This document shows positions 1 through 7,502 of a DNA stretch of 64,000 bases, in pieces. The notes below the pieces were generated by a model. It was not told the DNA's origin, ran no database searches, and worked only from the letters and a program-made list of their open reading frames with translations. Position numbers and translations under genes: made by a program. This DNA comes from Roseivirga sp. UBA6061 (GTDB taxonomy: Bacteria > Bacteroidota > Bacteroidia > Cytophagales > Cyclobacteriaceae), in assembly GCA_002427745.1 (NCBI GenBank), contig DIYF01000055.1:10255-74254 (forward strand). Direction: 5' to 3'. Each line of letters begins with the position of its first letter. The stretch's first letter is position 1.

Positions 1-2
1 AG

Positions 3-326
3 ATTCCGGATTTTGAGGTAAAGGTGCTTTTCATAAAGAGTGACTCATGGACTACCGATAAAGAGGATTTAGAGCTCCTGGCGCATGAGCAGCTACACTT
101 TGACATTGGAGAACTCTTCAGAAGAAGAATAGTCAAACGGATTAACGGACTTCGGAAACAAGGAGAGAAACAGAAAGCTATCTACCGTTATGTTATCAGA
201 AAAGAGCTGAGCGAGTTCAGAAATTTTTCAAAATCTTATGACAAGGCCACGCGCCATGGAAGCCTCAAAGAGGAGCAGGTAAAATGGCAAAAAGATGTTT
301 GGGACGAGTTAAAACGTTTGCAGTAA
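3..326 (+). CDS. C-terminal part of a DUF922-like putative Zn-dependent protease (5' end outside window)
   Basis: The reading frame is open to the left window edge, so only the last ~107 codons are visible; any start codon inside (for example GTG at 24) is probably internal. The visible protein contains HEQLHFDIGE, an HExxH-type zinc site followed by FD, which resembles the DUF922 family of predicted secreted metalloproteases common in Bacteroidota. The rest is basic and helical and ends at TAA 324-326. Seen: the HEQLH motif and the open frame. Family knowledge: HEQxHFD is the DUF922 hallmark as I recall it. Inference: peptidase activity. The missing N-terminus would show whether there is a signal peptide. 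Confidence 0.6.
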   Translation: MPDFEVKVLFIKSDSWTTDKEDLELLAHEQLHFDIGELFRRRIVKRINGLRKQGEKQKAIYRYVIRKELSEFRNFSKSYDKATRHGSLKEEQVKWQKDVWDELKRLQ

Positions 327-463
327 CAAAACAATATAAGTTAATATGTTGTTTAGTGATATTTGAGCTTGTATGCGTTCACGGTTTTCGACACTTATTC
401 TCTCCCTTGGTCTTCCGTATTATCCGTTTTTGAACTATTTTCACTAATCGCTAGCTCGCTATT

Positions 464-880
464 ATGTCAGATGCCCCCATCATAAAGGAGTATACCAACG
501 AGGAAATTACCGTCAAATGGCAGCCTGATCTCTGCATACATTCAGGCATTTGTCTGAGAGGTTTGCCCGGTGTTTTCAATTTAAAAGAACGCCCCTGGGT
601 AAATATGCAGGGGGCGGATTCGGAGTCCATCGTTAAGCTGGTAAGAGATTGTCCTTCAAAAGCACTTAGTATTAAAGGGGTGAGATTTAAAGAGACCGAC
701 AGAAGCGAGACTGAGATCACACTGATTCCAGGAGGACCTCTGATTGTCAAGGGAGGCGCCACAGTTCTGGAACGTAAGAATAAGCAGGTACATCACGAGA
801 CTGTGTCTTTTTGCCGTTGTGGCAGATCGGCCAAACATCCATACTGTGATGGAACTCATGCTAAGAAAATTGAAGAATAG
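464..880 (+). CDS. Fer4_19 / CDGSH two-cluster iron-sulfur protein
   Basis: A 138-residue cytoplasmic protein that fuses two iron-sulfur modules. Residues ~12-70 match the divergent mono-cluster 4Fe-4S (Fer4_19) pattern, with Cys24, Cys30 and Cys63 followed by PSKAL and a conserved PW before it. Residues 117-132 form a CDGSH iron-sulfur site, CRCGRSAKHPYCDGTH, in which Cys117, Cys119, Cys128 and His132 would bind a 2Fe-2S cluster. No signal peptide or membrane segment is visible. The stop lies 3 bp before the LacI-type gene start, so the two are almost certainly cotranscribed. The role is likely electron transfer or redox sensing, but the partner is unknown. Confidence 0.85.
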   Translation: MSDAPIIKEYTNEEITVKWQPDLCIHSGICLRGLPGVFNLKERPWVNMQGADSESIVKLVRDCPSKALSIKGVRFKETDRSETEITLIPGGPLIVKGGATVLERKNKQVHHETVSFCRCGRSAKHPYCDGTHAKKIEE

Positions 881-883
881 AAT

Positions 884-1891
884 ATGCCCATTACTATAAA
901 AGATATAGCCAATTCACTTGAGATTTCCCCATCGACAGTGTCGCGTGCGCTGAATGACCATCCGAATATCAGTGACGAAACCAAAGCCCTAGTGGCTGCA
1001 AAGGCCAAGGAGATGAAATACCAGGCCAACTTTATTGCTGCCGGTCTGAGAACCAGGAAATCCAACTCGATTGGTATACTCGTACCTCACATCACCAGTT
1101 CCTTTTTCTCTGCTGCCATCAATGGTATTCAGAAGATTGTAAGCGAGCATGGCTACTTTACGATCATTTGTCAATCGAATGAAAACTACCACGATGAAGT
1201 GGATCAGATCCGGTCACTGCTCTCCTGTAAAGTAGAGGGGATCATCCTTTCTATTTCCAGTGAAACCAGAATCTATGAGCACCTGGAGACGCTACAGGCC
1301 TACGATACGCCTTTTGTGTTCTTTGACAGAGTAGCCCCGGGATTTGATACGCCTACGGTAGAAGCCAATGACTTTACCGGAGCCTATCAGGCCGTAGAGC
1401 ACCTGATCAAGCGCGGAAGAAAGCGTATTGCACACCTGGGAGGGCCTGATGAGCTCGGCATCAGCCGCAGACGCTATGAAGGCTACCTGGAGGCTTTAAA
1501 GACCTTTGACTATGAGGTGAATTCAGATTTTGCTGTTTTTACCGATCCTGAAAGTTCACATGAGCACATCATCGAAGAGATGTTCGGAGATAAATCAAAA
1601 ATGCCGGATGCCCTCTTTACCTTTAGTGATGAGCTGGCGGTTGAAGCCATTCTTAAGCTTAAGAAGATGGGCCTCAACGTTCCCAGAGATGTTTCAGTGG
1701 TTGGTTTTGGTAATAGCAATCTCTGTGAGATCGTAGAACCTCATCTGACCAGTGTTACGCATGAACCTGCTGTGATGGGAGAGGCAGCCGCGGATTTACT
1801 GTTTAAGGTAATTCAGAATCGCCATATACCGCCTCATCAGAAAAACAGAAAATTTGATTCCAGGGTGATTATCCGGGATTCTTCCAGGTAA
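884..1891 (+). CDS. LacI-family transcriptional regulator
   Basis: A 335-residue LacI/GalR regulator. Residues 1-50 hold the helix-turn-helix (ITIKDIANSLEISPSTVSRALND) with the usual hinge helix after it. Residues ~62-330 form the periplasmic-binding-protein-like sensor domain (SIGILVPHITSSFF at the start, PRDVSVVGFGN near the C-terminus). Length is normal for the family. It follows the iron-sulfur gene by 3 bp and converges on the propeller/LuxR regulator at 1927. By position it is a candidate regulator of the carbohydrate genes at 5-17 kb, perhaps of the kinase/phosphoglucomutase/phosphorylase part, because LacI regulators often sit with GH65 genes in Bacteroidota; this is inference. Confidence 0.93.
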   Translation: MPITIKDIANSLEISPSTVSRALNDHPNISDETKALVAAKAKEMKYQANFIAAGLRTRKSNSIGILVPHITSSFFSAAINGIQKIVSEHGYFTIICQSNENYHDEVDQIRSLLSCKVEGIILSISSETRIYEHLETLQAYDTPFVFFDRVAPGFDTPTVEANDFTGAYQAVEHLIKRGRKRIAHLGGPDELGISRRRYEGYLEALKTFDYEVNSDFAVFTDPESSHEHIIEEMFGDKSKMPDALFTFSDELAVEAILKLKKMGLNVPRDVSVVGFGNSNLCEIVEPHLTSVTHEPAVMGEAAADLLFKVIQNRHIPPHQKNRKFDSRVIIRDSSR

Positions 1892-1926
1892 TCAATTTTA
1901 CTGACAAGGAAGAGGAGAGAAGCATA

Positions 1927-4818
1927 TTAAAACCTGAGCAGAAAGTCGCTCAGGTTGTCTTTGCGTTCCAGTGCCAGTTTTTTCCTTACACGATATCTGC
2001 CAATTTCCACCCCGCGTACCGAAATACTGAGGAGGTTGGCGATTTCCTTGGTGTTCAGGTTCATACGAATGTAAGCACTGAACTTGATCTCTTGTGGAGT
2101 GAGGGCAGGGTAGCTTTCTTTCAGGCGGGTGATGAAGTTACCATGTACCTGATCAAAGTTTTCAGCAAACTGAGACCACTCTTCTCCTCCTGCCAGGTCT
2201 TTGTCAATGGATTTTACCAGCTTGGTGAGCTTGGTATAAAGTGCTTTGTCAGCTTCTTCTTTGGGTATGCCCTTTAATGTGTTCTTGATGTTATTCAGAA
2301 GCTGATTCTTTTGAATCAGGTTCATGGCCGAAGAAGTGAGCGCCTGACTCTTCAGGTTAACCTCTGTCCGGAGTTTTTCATTTTTCAAACGAATGATTTC
2401 AGCCTCGGATTTTTCTGTAATAGACTGAATCTGGTTGTCCTTTCTTTTCAACTCCTGATCCTGCTGCTCTTCCAGCTCCTGAGTCTGGATCTTATGTCGC
2501 TTATCAAGCCATTTAAAGGCGAGATAGAGTAGTATAAGTGTGGCAACACCATACAGAATGTAAGCAAAGGTAGTCCGGTAGATAGGAGGGATGATTCTGA
2601 AGGAGTAATGAATTTCCTGTGACTCCAAACCAAAGATGTTTTTAGCCTGTACTCTGAAGGTATAGTGACCTTCATAGAGATTGGTGTACTCCTTACTGTT
2701 CATATAGGTCCAGTCAGACCACTGCTCATCGTAGCTGTCAAGCTTGTAACGATACATTACTTCCTTACGACTTTCAAAGTGAGGGGCTGCATAGTCGAAT
2801 ACAAAGGAGTTCTGCGTGAAACGGAACTCATCAACGGATTCTCTGGCCGATACGGCCTGATCAATACTATGACCCTGATACAGAACCGTATCTAGTTTGC
2901 CTTCATTTGCTATTTTTCTGAAGAGTATATTGAATGCATCGTTTTTGGGCACATCACGAAGCGGGTTGTAGTGTATAAAGCCTTCACGCCCCCCGATAAG
3001 TACATTGTGGTTATCGAGCACGGTGATGTTGGCGAGGTCATCATTCCAGATGCCCTTTACCTTATTAAAAGGACTGATATGAGGCTCAAAATCATGATTA
3101 CCTTTGGGACGTAGTACTCCGATTTTAGATTGCTCTATAAAATATACATTACCAATTTCATCCGCTTCCATATCCACCATGGAGGCTGTTGGACCTATGA
3201 GTTCGTTGAAATGGGCCAGGCTATCAAACCGGTCAGTACCGGGGTTGTATTCGTAAAATCCCTGTTCGGCAGTAAATACCAGTTGATTGGCTATTTTGAA
3301 GACATTGATAAGCACATCTGACGGAAAGCCATCCTCACGTTTATACAGCCTGCTTTCTACTACTTCAGTACGATCCTCGTTGAGCCTGAGCTTAAATACG
3401 CCTTTATAACCCTGAGAGATCCAAAGCGTATTCCCATCAAATTCCATAACACGCGAAGACTCATCAAAACCTTTGATTTTCAGCTTGTTGATAAGAGCAT
3501 CGTTTTGCCATTCCAGCAGGTTAAGGCCCTGGTAGGTGCCTTCTATCAGTTGATTGCCCAGGCCAGGAGCTGTGCGAAAAATCCAGCCTCCTTTCTCGTC
3601 CGAAATCTGTCTGGCTGCCCCGTTTTCTATAATAAAAGCCCCGTTGTGATGGCCCATAAGGATCTGGCTATTGATTTCCTGTACAGAGTATACCTGCCCT
3701 TCAGTGCCGGGTATAAACTCCATTTGTTCATTGCGCCATCGGTACAGACCATTATTGGTTCCCAGGTAGATGTTTCCTCCTGATAGCAGCGCTGTATAGC
3801 CTGAGCCGGAAAGTCCCATGCGGTCGTCTATAATGGTAAAAGGGGAGTTCAGGTCGACTCGCGATACACCATTGTTCATGGCCAGCCATAAGTTGCTCTG
3901 ATTATCTTCATAAATGTAGTTCACCGTGCGATCAGGTAGCCCGGAGCTCTTATCCAGATGAAGTATGAGGTGCCCGTCTTTGTCAATAATAAAAATCCCT
4001 GCATTCTGGGTGCCTAAAGCGATATTGCCGTCACGAAGGCGCCTTGAGTAATTGATGATATTCTCATTGCGCCAAAAATCTCCCTTGAACTCAAAGGGCC
4101 TGATGGTACCATTATAAAGGAATACACCATGATTAAATGTGGTTATCAGCAGGTGGTCCTTATCATAGTTCATGATATTGGATACGCGTTTATCGTTGAA
4201 AAATCCTCCCTCTCTGATCAGCTCCAGCCTATTGTCCTGAAGCATAGAAAGCCCTTTCTCCCATTCCTGCACATAGAGTCTGTTGTTTACAAGAAATGAG
4301 ATTTCAAGCTTATGAGGAGATGATGCATGCTGTATGTTCTTACCATCATATATGTAGATATTCTCAAAGGTGCAGAAGTAGACCTTATCATCCATACCAT
4401 AGATTTTCCAGGTCTCATCAAAGTCGCGCAGATTCGGAGGAAGTTGATCGGCCAGAGAAGTGTATTGAAGGTTTCCCTGTGCATCAGGTAGCAGATAACC
4501 AAAGTCTGCCTGACTGCCCACATAAATTTTCCGGTCAGGACCAATAAAGATGGAGCGTACTTTTGTACCTCTGATGGGAAAGCGATTCCAGGTGCTTCCG
4601 TCAAACTCCAGAAGTCCGAGATTATTGGCCACGTATAGCAGACCATTAGCATCCTGGGTGATATCCCAGTTCTGTATTCCGGCCTTATACGATTCAGGTG
4701 TGTATGTGCTGATAAAGGGTAAGCCCTGTATCATATCAGATTCCTGGGCAATCGTTTGCACATGGCTTAAAAAAAGCAGAAGACCTACTACAATTACCCG
4801 TTCAAAAAGTTTTACCAT
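1927..4818 (-). CDS. Transmembrane propeller / Y_Y_Y / LuxR-type regulator
   Basis: A 963-residue one-component regulator. It has a signal peptide (residues 1-25, cut near AQES) and a long periplasmic region of two-component-regulator propeller repeats (such as ITQDANGLLYVANNLGLLEF and IYEDNQSNLWLAMNNGVSRV). A Y_Y_Y-type Ig domain follows at ~660-745, one membrane helix at ~752-769, a charged coiled coil at ~775-850, and a C-terminal LuxR-like HTH at ~901-963 (LTPQEIKFSAYIRMNLNTKE). Unlike hybrid two-component systems it has no kinase or receiver. It is divergent from the glucanase row at 5033, so it probably senses glucan fragments in the periplasm and controls those genes. How a membrane-tethered HTH reaches DNA is not shown by the sequence. 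Confidence 0.9.
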   Translation of the reverse strand: MVKLFERVIVVGLLLFLSHVQTIAQESDMIQGLPFISTYTPESYKAGIQNWDITQDANGLLYVANNLGLLEFDGSTWNRFPIRGTKVRSIFIGPDRKIYVGSQADFGYLLPDAQGNLQYTSLADQLPPNLRDFDETWKIYGMDDKVYFCTFENIYIYDGKNIQHASSPHKLEISFLVNNRLYVQEWEKGLSMLQDNRLELIREGGFFNDKRVSNIMNYDKDHLLITTFNHGVFLYNGTIRPFEFKGDFWRNENIINYSRRLRDGNIALGTQNAGIFIIDKDGHLILHLDKSSGLPDRTVNYIYEDNQSNLWLAMNNGVSRVDLNSPFTIIDDRMGLSGSGYTALLSGGNIYLGTNNGLYRWRNEQMEFIPGTEGQVYSVQEINSQILMGHHNGAFIIENGAARQISDEKGGWIFRTAPGLGNQLIEGTYQGLNLLEWQNDALINKLKIKGFDESSRVMEFDGNTLWISQGYKGVFKLRLNEDRTEVVESRLYKREDGFPSDVLINVFKIANQLVFTAEQGFYEYNPGTDRFDSLAHFNELIGPTASMVDMEADEIGNVYFIEQSKIGVLRPKGNHDFEPHISPFNKVKGIWNDDLANITVLDNHNVLIGGREGFIHYNPLRDVPKNDAFNILFRKIANEGKLDTVLYQGHSIDQAVSARESVDEFRFTQNSFVFDYAAPHFESRKEVMYRYKLDSYDEQWSDWTYMNSKEYTNLYEGHYTFRVQAKNIFGLESQEIHYSFRIIPPIYRTTFAYILYGVATLILLYLAFKWLDKRHKIQTQELEEQQDQELKRKDNQIQSITEKSEAEIIRLKNEKLRTEVNLKSQALTSSAMNLIQKNQLLNNIKNTLKGIPKEEADKALYTKLTKLVKSIDKDLAGGEEWSQFAENFDQVHGNFITRLKESYPALTPQEIKFSAYIRMNLNTKEIANLLSISVRGVEIGRYRVRKKLALERKDNLSDFLLRF

Positions 4819-5032
4819 TTCATCAACCTATGAGCATTGCCTGTGTAATAGGAGTTTTGGCAATGCGAAATCCTTATTCTCTAAAATCCCCAAAATCAGC
4901 CCGTATTCCAATTTTTATTTTTGATTGATGAAATATTGTAGTATAAAATTTTAAATGCTGATGAAATCTTGTGACGGTAGTTTTCTTTGACTCTTATATA
5001 TATAGGAGCAGATTGGAAAGAAAAAAAGAGCT
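4819..5032. promoter_or_regulatory. Divergent promoter region with three copies of a TGATGAAAT motif
   Basis: A 214-bp space between the propeller/LuxR regulator (leftward) and the glucanase row (rightward). Two direct copies, TGATGAAATATTGTA at 4926-4940 and TGATGAAATCTTGTG at 4959-4973, start 33 bp apart, about three helical turns. A third copy, inverted, lies at 4816-4825 and runs into the regulator's own start codon. A possible Bacteroidota -7 box, TATTTTTG, is at 4916-4923 on the plus strand, but the region is AT-rich so this is weak. An alternating TATATATATA tract is at 4995-5004. The repeats are seen; their use as operators is inference. Confidence 0.5.
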
Positions 5033-6448
5033 ATGAAAAAACAACTCCTCTATTTAACGCTTTCCCTTGCACTCGTGATTTTCTACGGGTCCTGTGATAA
5101 TGGAAATGCAGACCCAGTCATCATTGACGGTCCTCCGGTTATCGAATCTTTAACAGTTACTGCCGGAACCATTGAAGGTACGGACTTTGCAGCCAATGCG
5201 GTAGTTAATGATGGCGTGGCAGGTAGTACCATAAGTACTTTAGCTACAGCTACCTGGTCAATCACCAGTGGCGGTACTGAAGTGGCATCCGGATCACAAG
5301 CACTGAGCGGTGATGCTGCTACCATCAACATGGCTGTAGCTGGTGGTTTTGCTGTAGGTGATTACAATCTGGATCTGGTTGTGTCAGACAGTAACGGTAA
5401 CTCCTCTAATGACAATGTGAGTTTCACAGTTGAATTACCTCTTCCCGATTTTGATATTTCAGGTGATTGGAAATTAGAGCCAGTAGCAGGTGCCCTGAAA
5501 GTAGGTCCGGCACAAGGTGACGGTTCCTGGTGGTCAAGTGGTGCTGGAGACGTAGCTGGCAGAGCTTGTTTGTTTGATGATGTATATACATTTACTGGTA
5601 ATGCTACTGGTACCTTTGGGGTAAACGTAGGTGATATGACCTGGTTAGAGCCTTGGCAAGGAATGGACCCAGAAGGATGTGGTGCACCTGTTGCCCCTTT
5701 TGTGAGCTCTAATGACTTCACTTATACTTACCAGAACAACCAACTTACCCTTGAGGGTGTAGGTGCTGCACTTGGCCTTGTGAAGGCTCACAATGGCGTT
5801 GAACTTGGAAGTCCTGCAGATGCCCCTTCTTCGGTGACCTACGAAATTGCCTCTCAAACTCAGGAAGGTAATGTACGAAGAATGACCCTTCAGATTTTTT
5901 CTGGTGGAGAAACATGGTGGGAATTCCTGTTGATTTCAGGGGAGCCCGATGCGGTTCCAATTGATGTTGTAGGTGATTGGAAACTTGAGCCTATAGCGGG
6001 TGCTTTGGGCGTAGGCCCCGGACAAGGAAACGTTTCATGGTGGGCAAGTGGTGATGGTGACGTAACTGGTCGTGCCTGCTTGTTTGATGATGTTTATACT
6101 TTTGGAAGTGACGGTAGCTTCTCTATGGAGCTGGGATCTGAAACCTGGTTGGAGCCATGGCAGGGAACTGACCCTGAAGCTTGCGGTACTCCTCTGGCTC
6201 CTCATGATGGAAACGGATCATTTACCTACGAGCTGTCTGGTACTGACCTGAAGCTTATAGGAACCGGTGCTCATGTTGGCCTGGCGAAAGCCGTTAATGG
6301 CTCAGAACTAGGAAATCCTGCCGATGCTCCCGGTGATGTGACTTATATCGTTTCTGATTATACAGAGGATGGTACCACTAAAAGAATGACCCTCCAGATC
6401 TTTTCTGGCGGAGAAACCTGGTGGCAGTTCAAACTGATTTCTGAATAA
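5033..6448 (+). CDS. Surface lipoprotein with a duplicated Trp-rich domain
   Basis: A 471-residue lipoprotein with lipobox FYGSC (Cys21) and an acidic start after it (DNGNAD), typical of surface export in Bacteroidota. Residues ~30-135 look like a PKD/Ig-type fold. Residues 144-302 and 314-471 are two copies of one domain; both hold GDWKLEP, AGAL, VGP, SWW, GRACLFDDVYTF, TWLEPWQG, and end with RMTLQIFSGGETWW. Many exposed tryptophans suggest carbohydrate binding. It is first in the glucanase row, the place where SusE-like or PKD glycan-binding lipoproteins usually follow SusC/SusD, but no SusC/SusD is present. Function as a glucan-binding protein is inference; I do not recognise the repeated domain by name. 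Confidence 0.8.
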   Translation: MKKQLLYLTLSLALVIFYGSCDNGNADPVIIDGPPVIESLTVTAGTIEGTDFAANAVVNDGVAGSTISTLATATWSITSGGTEVASGSQALSGDAATINMAVAGGFAVGDYNLDLVVSDSNGNSSNDNVSFTVELPLPDFDISGDWKLEPVAGALKVGPAQGDGSWWSSGAGDVAGRACLFDDVYTFTGNATGTFGVNVGDMTWLEPWQGMDPEGCGAPVAPFVSSNDFTYTYQNNQLTLEGVGAALGLVKAHNGVELGSPADAPSSVTYEIASQTQEGNVRRMTLQIFSGGETWWEFLLISGEPDAVPIDVVGDWKLEPIAGALGVGPGQGNVSWWASGDGDVTGRACLFDDVYTFGSDGSFSMELGSETWLEPWQGTDPEACGTPLAPHDGNGSFTYELSGTDLKLIGTGAHVGLAKAVNGSELGNPADAPGDVTYIVSDYTEDGTTKRMTLQIFSGGETWWQFKLISE

Positions 6449-6462
6449 TACCATTAGTTCAT

Positions 6463-6510
6463 AGTTTTTATGGCCCGCTCTCATGCGCGATGGGAGCGGG
6501 CTCATAAACT
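6463..6510 (+). terminator. Strong intercistronic hairpin without U-tract
   Basis: GCCCGCTC at 6473-6480 pairs with GAGCGGGC at 6494-6501, and outer bases AGTTTnTATG / CATAAACT extend the stem. It lies in the 82-bp gap between the lipoprotein and the first GH16 gene. No run of T follows, so it is more likely a partial terminator or an mRNA-stabilising processing hairpin than a complete stop. Confidence 0.55.
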
Positions 6511-6530
6511 AACCTCAATCACATAAGAGC

Positions 6531-7391
6531 ATGAAAAAAATTAACACCTTATTTATGGCGGTACTCGCGGTGAGTTTTTTCGCCTGCGGATCGGATGATG
6601 GTGGTGAAACACCAGGTGGTGGTAACACAGAAGCAATAACAATTCCAACTACAGGGTTTACTTCTCCTACTTCATATGCGGGTATGACTTTGCTTTGGGA
6701 GGATAATTTTGAGGCCTCCTCTCTTAATACAGCCAACTGGACACATGAAACGGGTACCGGTTCCAACGGCTGGGGTAATAATGAACTTCAATATTACCGT
6801 TCAGAAAATACAAGTTTTCAAGATGGTCATCTGATCATCACAGCGAAAGAAGAATCATTCAGTGGCAGTGATTACACTTCTTCAAGAATTATTTCAAAAA
6901 ATAAATTTGACTTCCGTTATGGTCGTGTAGATATCAGAGCTGCATTGCCCCAAGGACAAGGCATGTGGCCGGCATTGTGGATGTTAGGTGTCAATATCGA
7001 TCAGGTAGGCTGGCCTGCCTGCGGTGAAATTGACATCATGGAAAAAGTAGGGGGTACGGGCAAAGAAAATGAGATTCATGGTACAGTACACTGGCAAAAC
7101 TCAGGTCAGGCTGCAAACTTTGGTCGTTCGACAAACCTATCAACAAATACCACCAATCAATTCCATGTTTATTCAGTTGAATGGACTTCCACTGCTGTAA
7201 GGTGGATGGTAGATGGTGTTGAATATAACGTTGTGGACACAACTCCGGCTGAGCTGGATGAATTCAGAAGAAGCTTTTTCTTCATTATGAATGTAGCTGT
7301 CGGTGGCAACTGGCCAGGTAGCCCCAATTCCAGTACCAGCTTCCCACAGCATATGATAGTTGATTATTTCCGTGTATTTCAGGCTGATTAA
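6531..7391 (+). CDS. GH16 beta-glucanase lipoprotein (laminarinase-like), first copy
   Basis: A 286-residue lipoprotein (lipobox FFAC, Cys19) with an acidic linker, then a complete GH16 domain at ~53-284. The catalytic signature GEIDIME gives Glu166 as nucleophile, Asp168 as helper and Glu171 as acid/base; the extra Met (beta-bulge form) is typical of laminarinases and related endo-beta-1,3-glucanases rather than lichenases. WGNNELQYY (80-89) and MWPALWML (145-152) are further family motifs. It likely cuts beta-1,3- or mixed beta-glucan at the cell surface. It lies between the duplicated-domain lipoprotein and the MFS porter. Exact linkage specificity cannot be read from the sequence. Confidence 0.93.
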   Translation: MKKINTLFMAVLAVSFFACGSDDGGETPGGGNTEAITIPTTGFTSPTSYAGMTLLWEDNFEASSLNTANWTHETGTGSNGWGNNELQYYRSENTSFQDGHLIITAKEESFSGSDYTSSRIISKNKFDFRYGRVDIRAALPQGQGMWPALWMLGVNIDQVGWPACGEIDIMEKVGGTGKENEIHGTVHWQNSGQAANFGRSTNLSTNTTNQFHVYSVEWTSTAVRWMVDGVEYNVVDTTPAELDEFRRSFFFIMNVAVGGNWPGSPNSSTSFPQHMIVDYFRVFQAD

Positions 7392-7502
7392 TTCGGCTTG
7401 TGACGAGTAAAGTATTTTTTTTTAGAGTAGAGTAGGCAATTAACTTAGAGTTGCCAGGCAAATGGTCATTGACTGGTTTATCAACTGATAACTAAAACAG
7501 AC

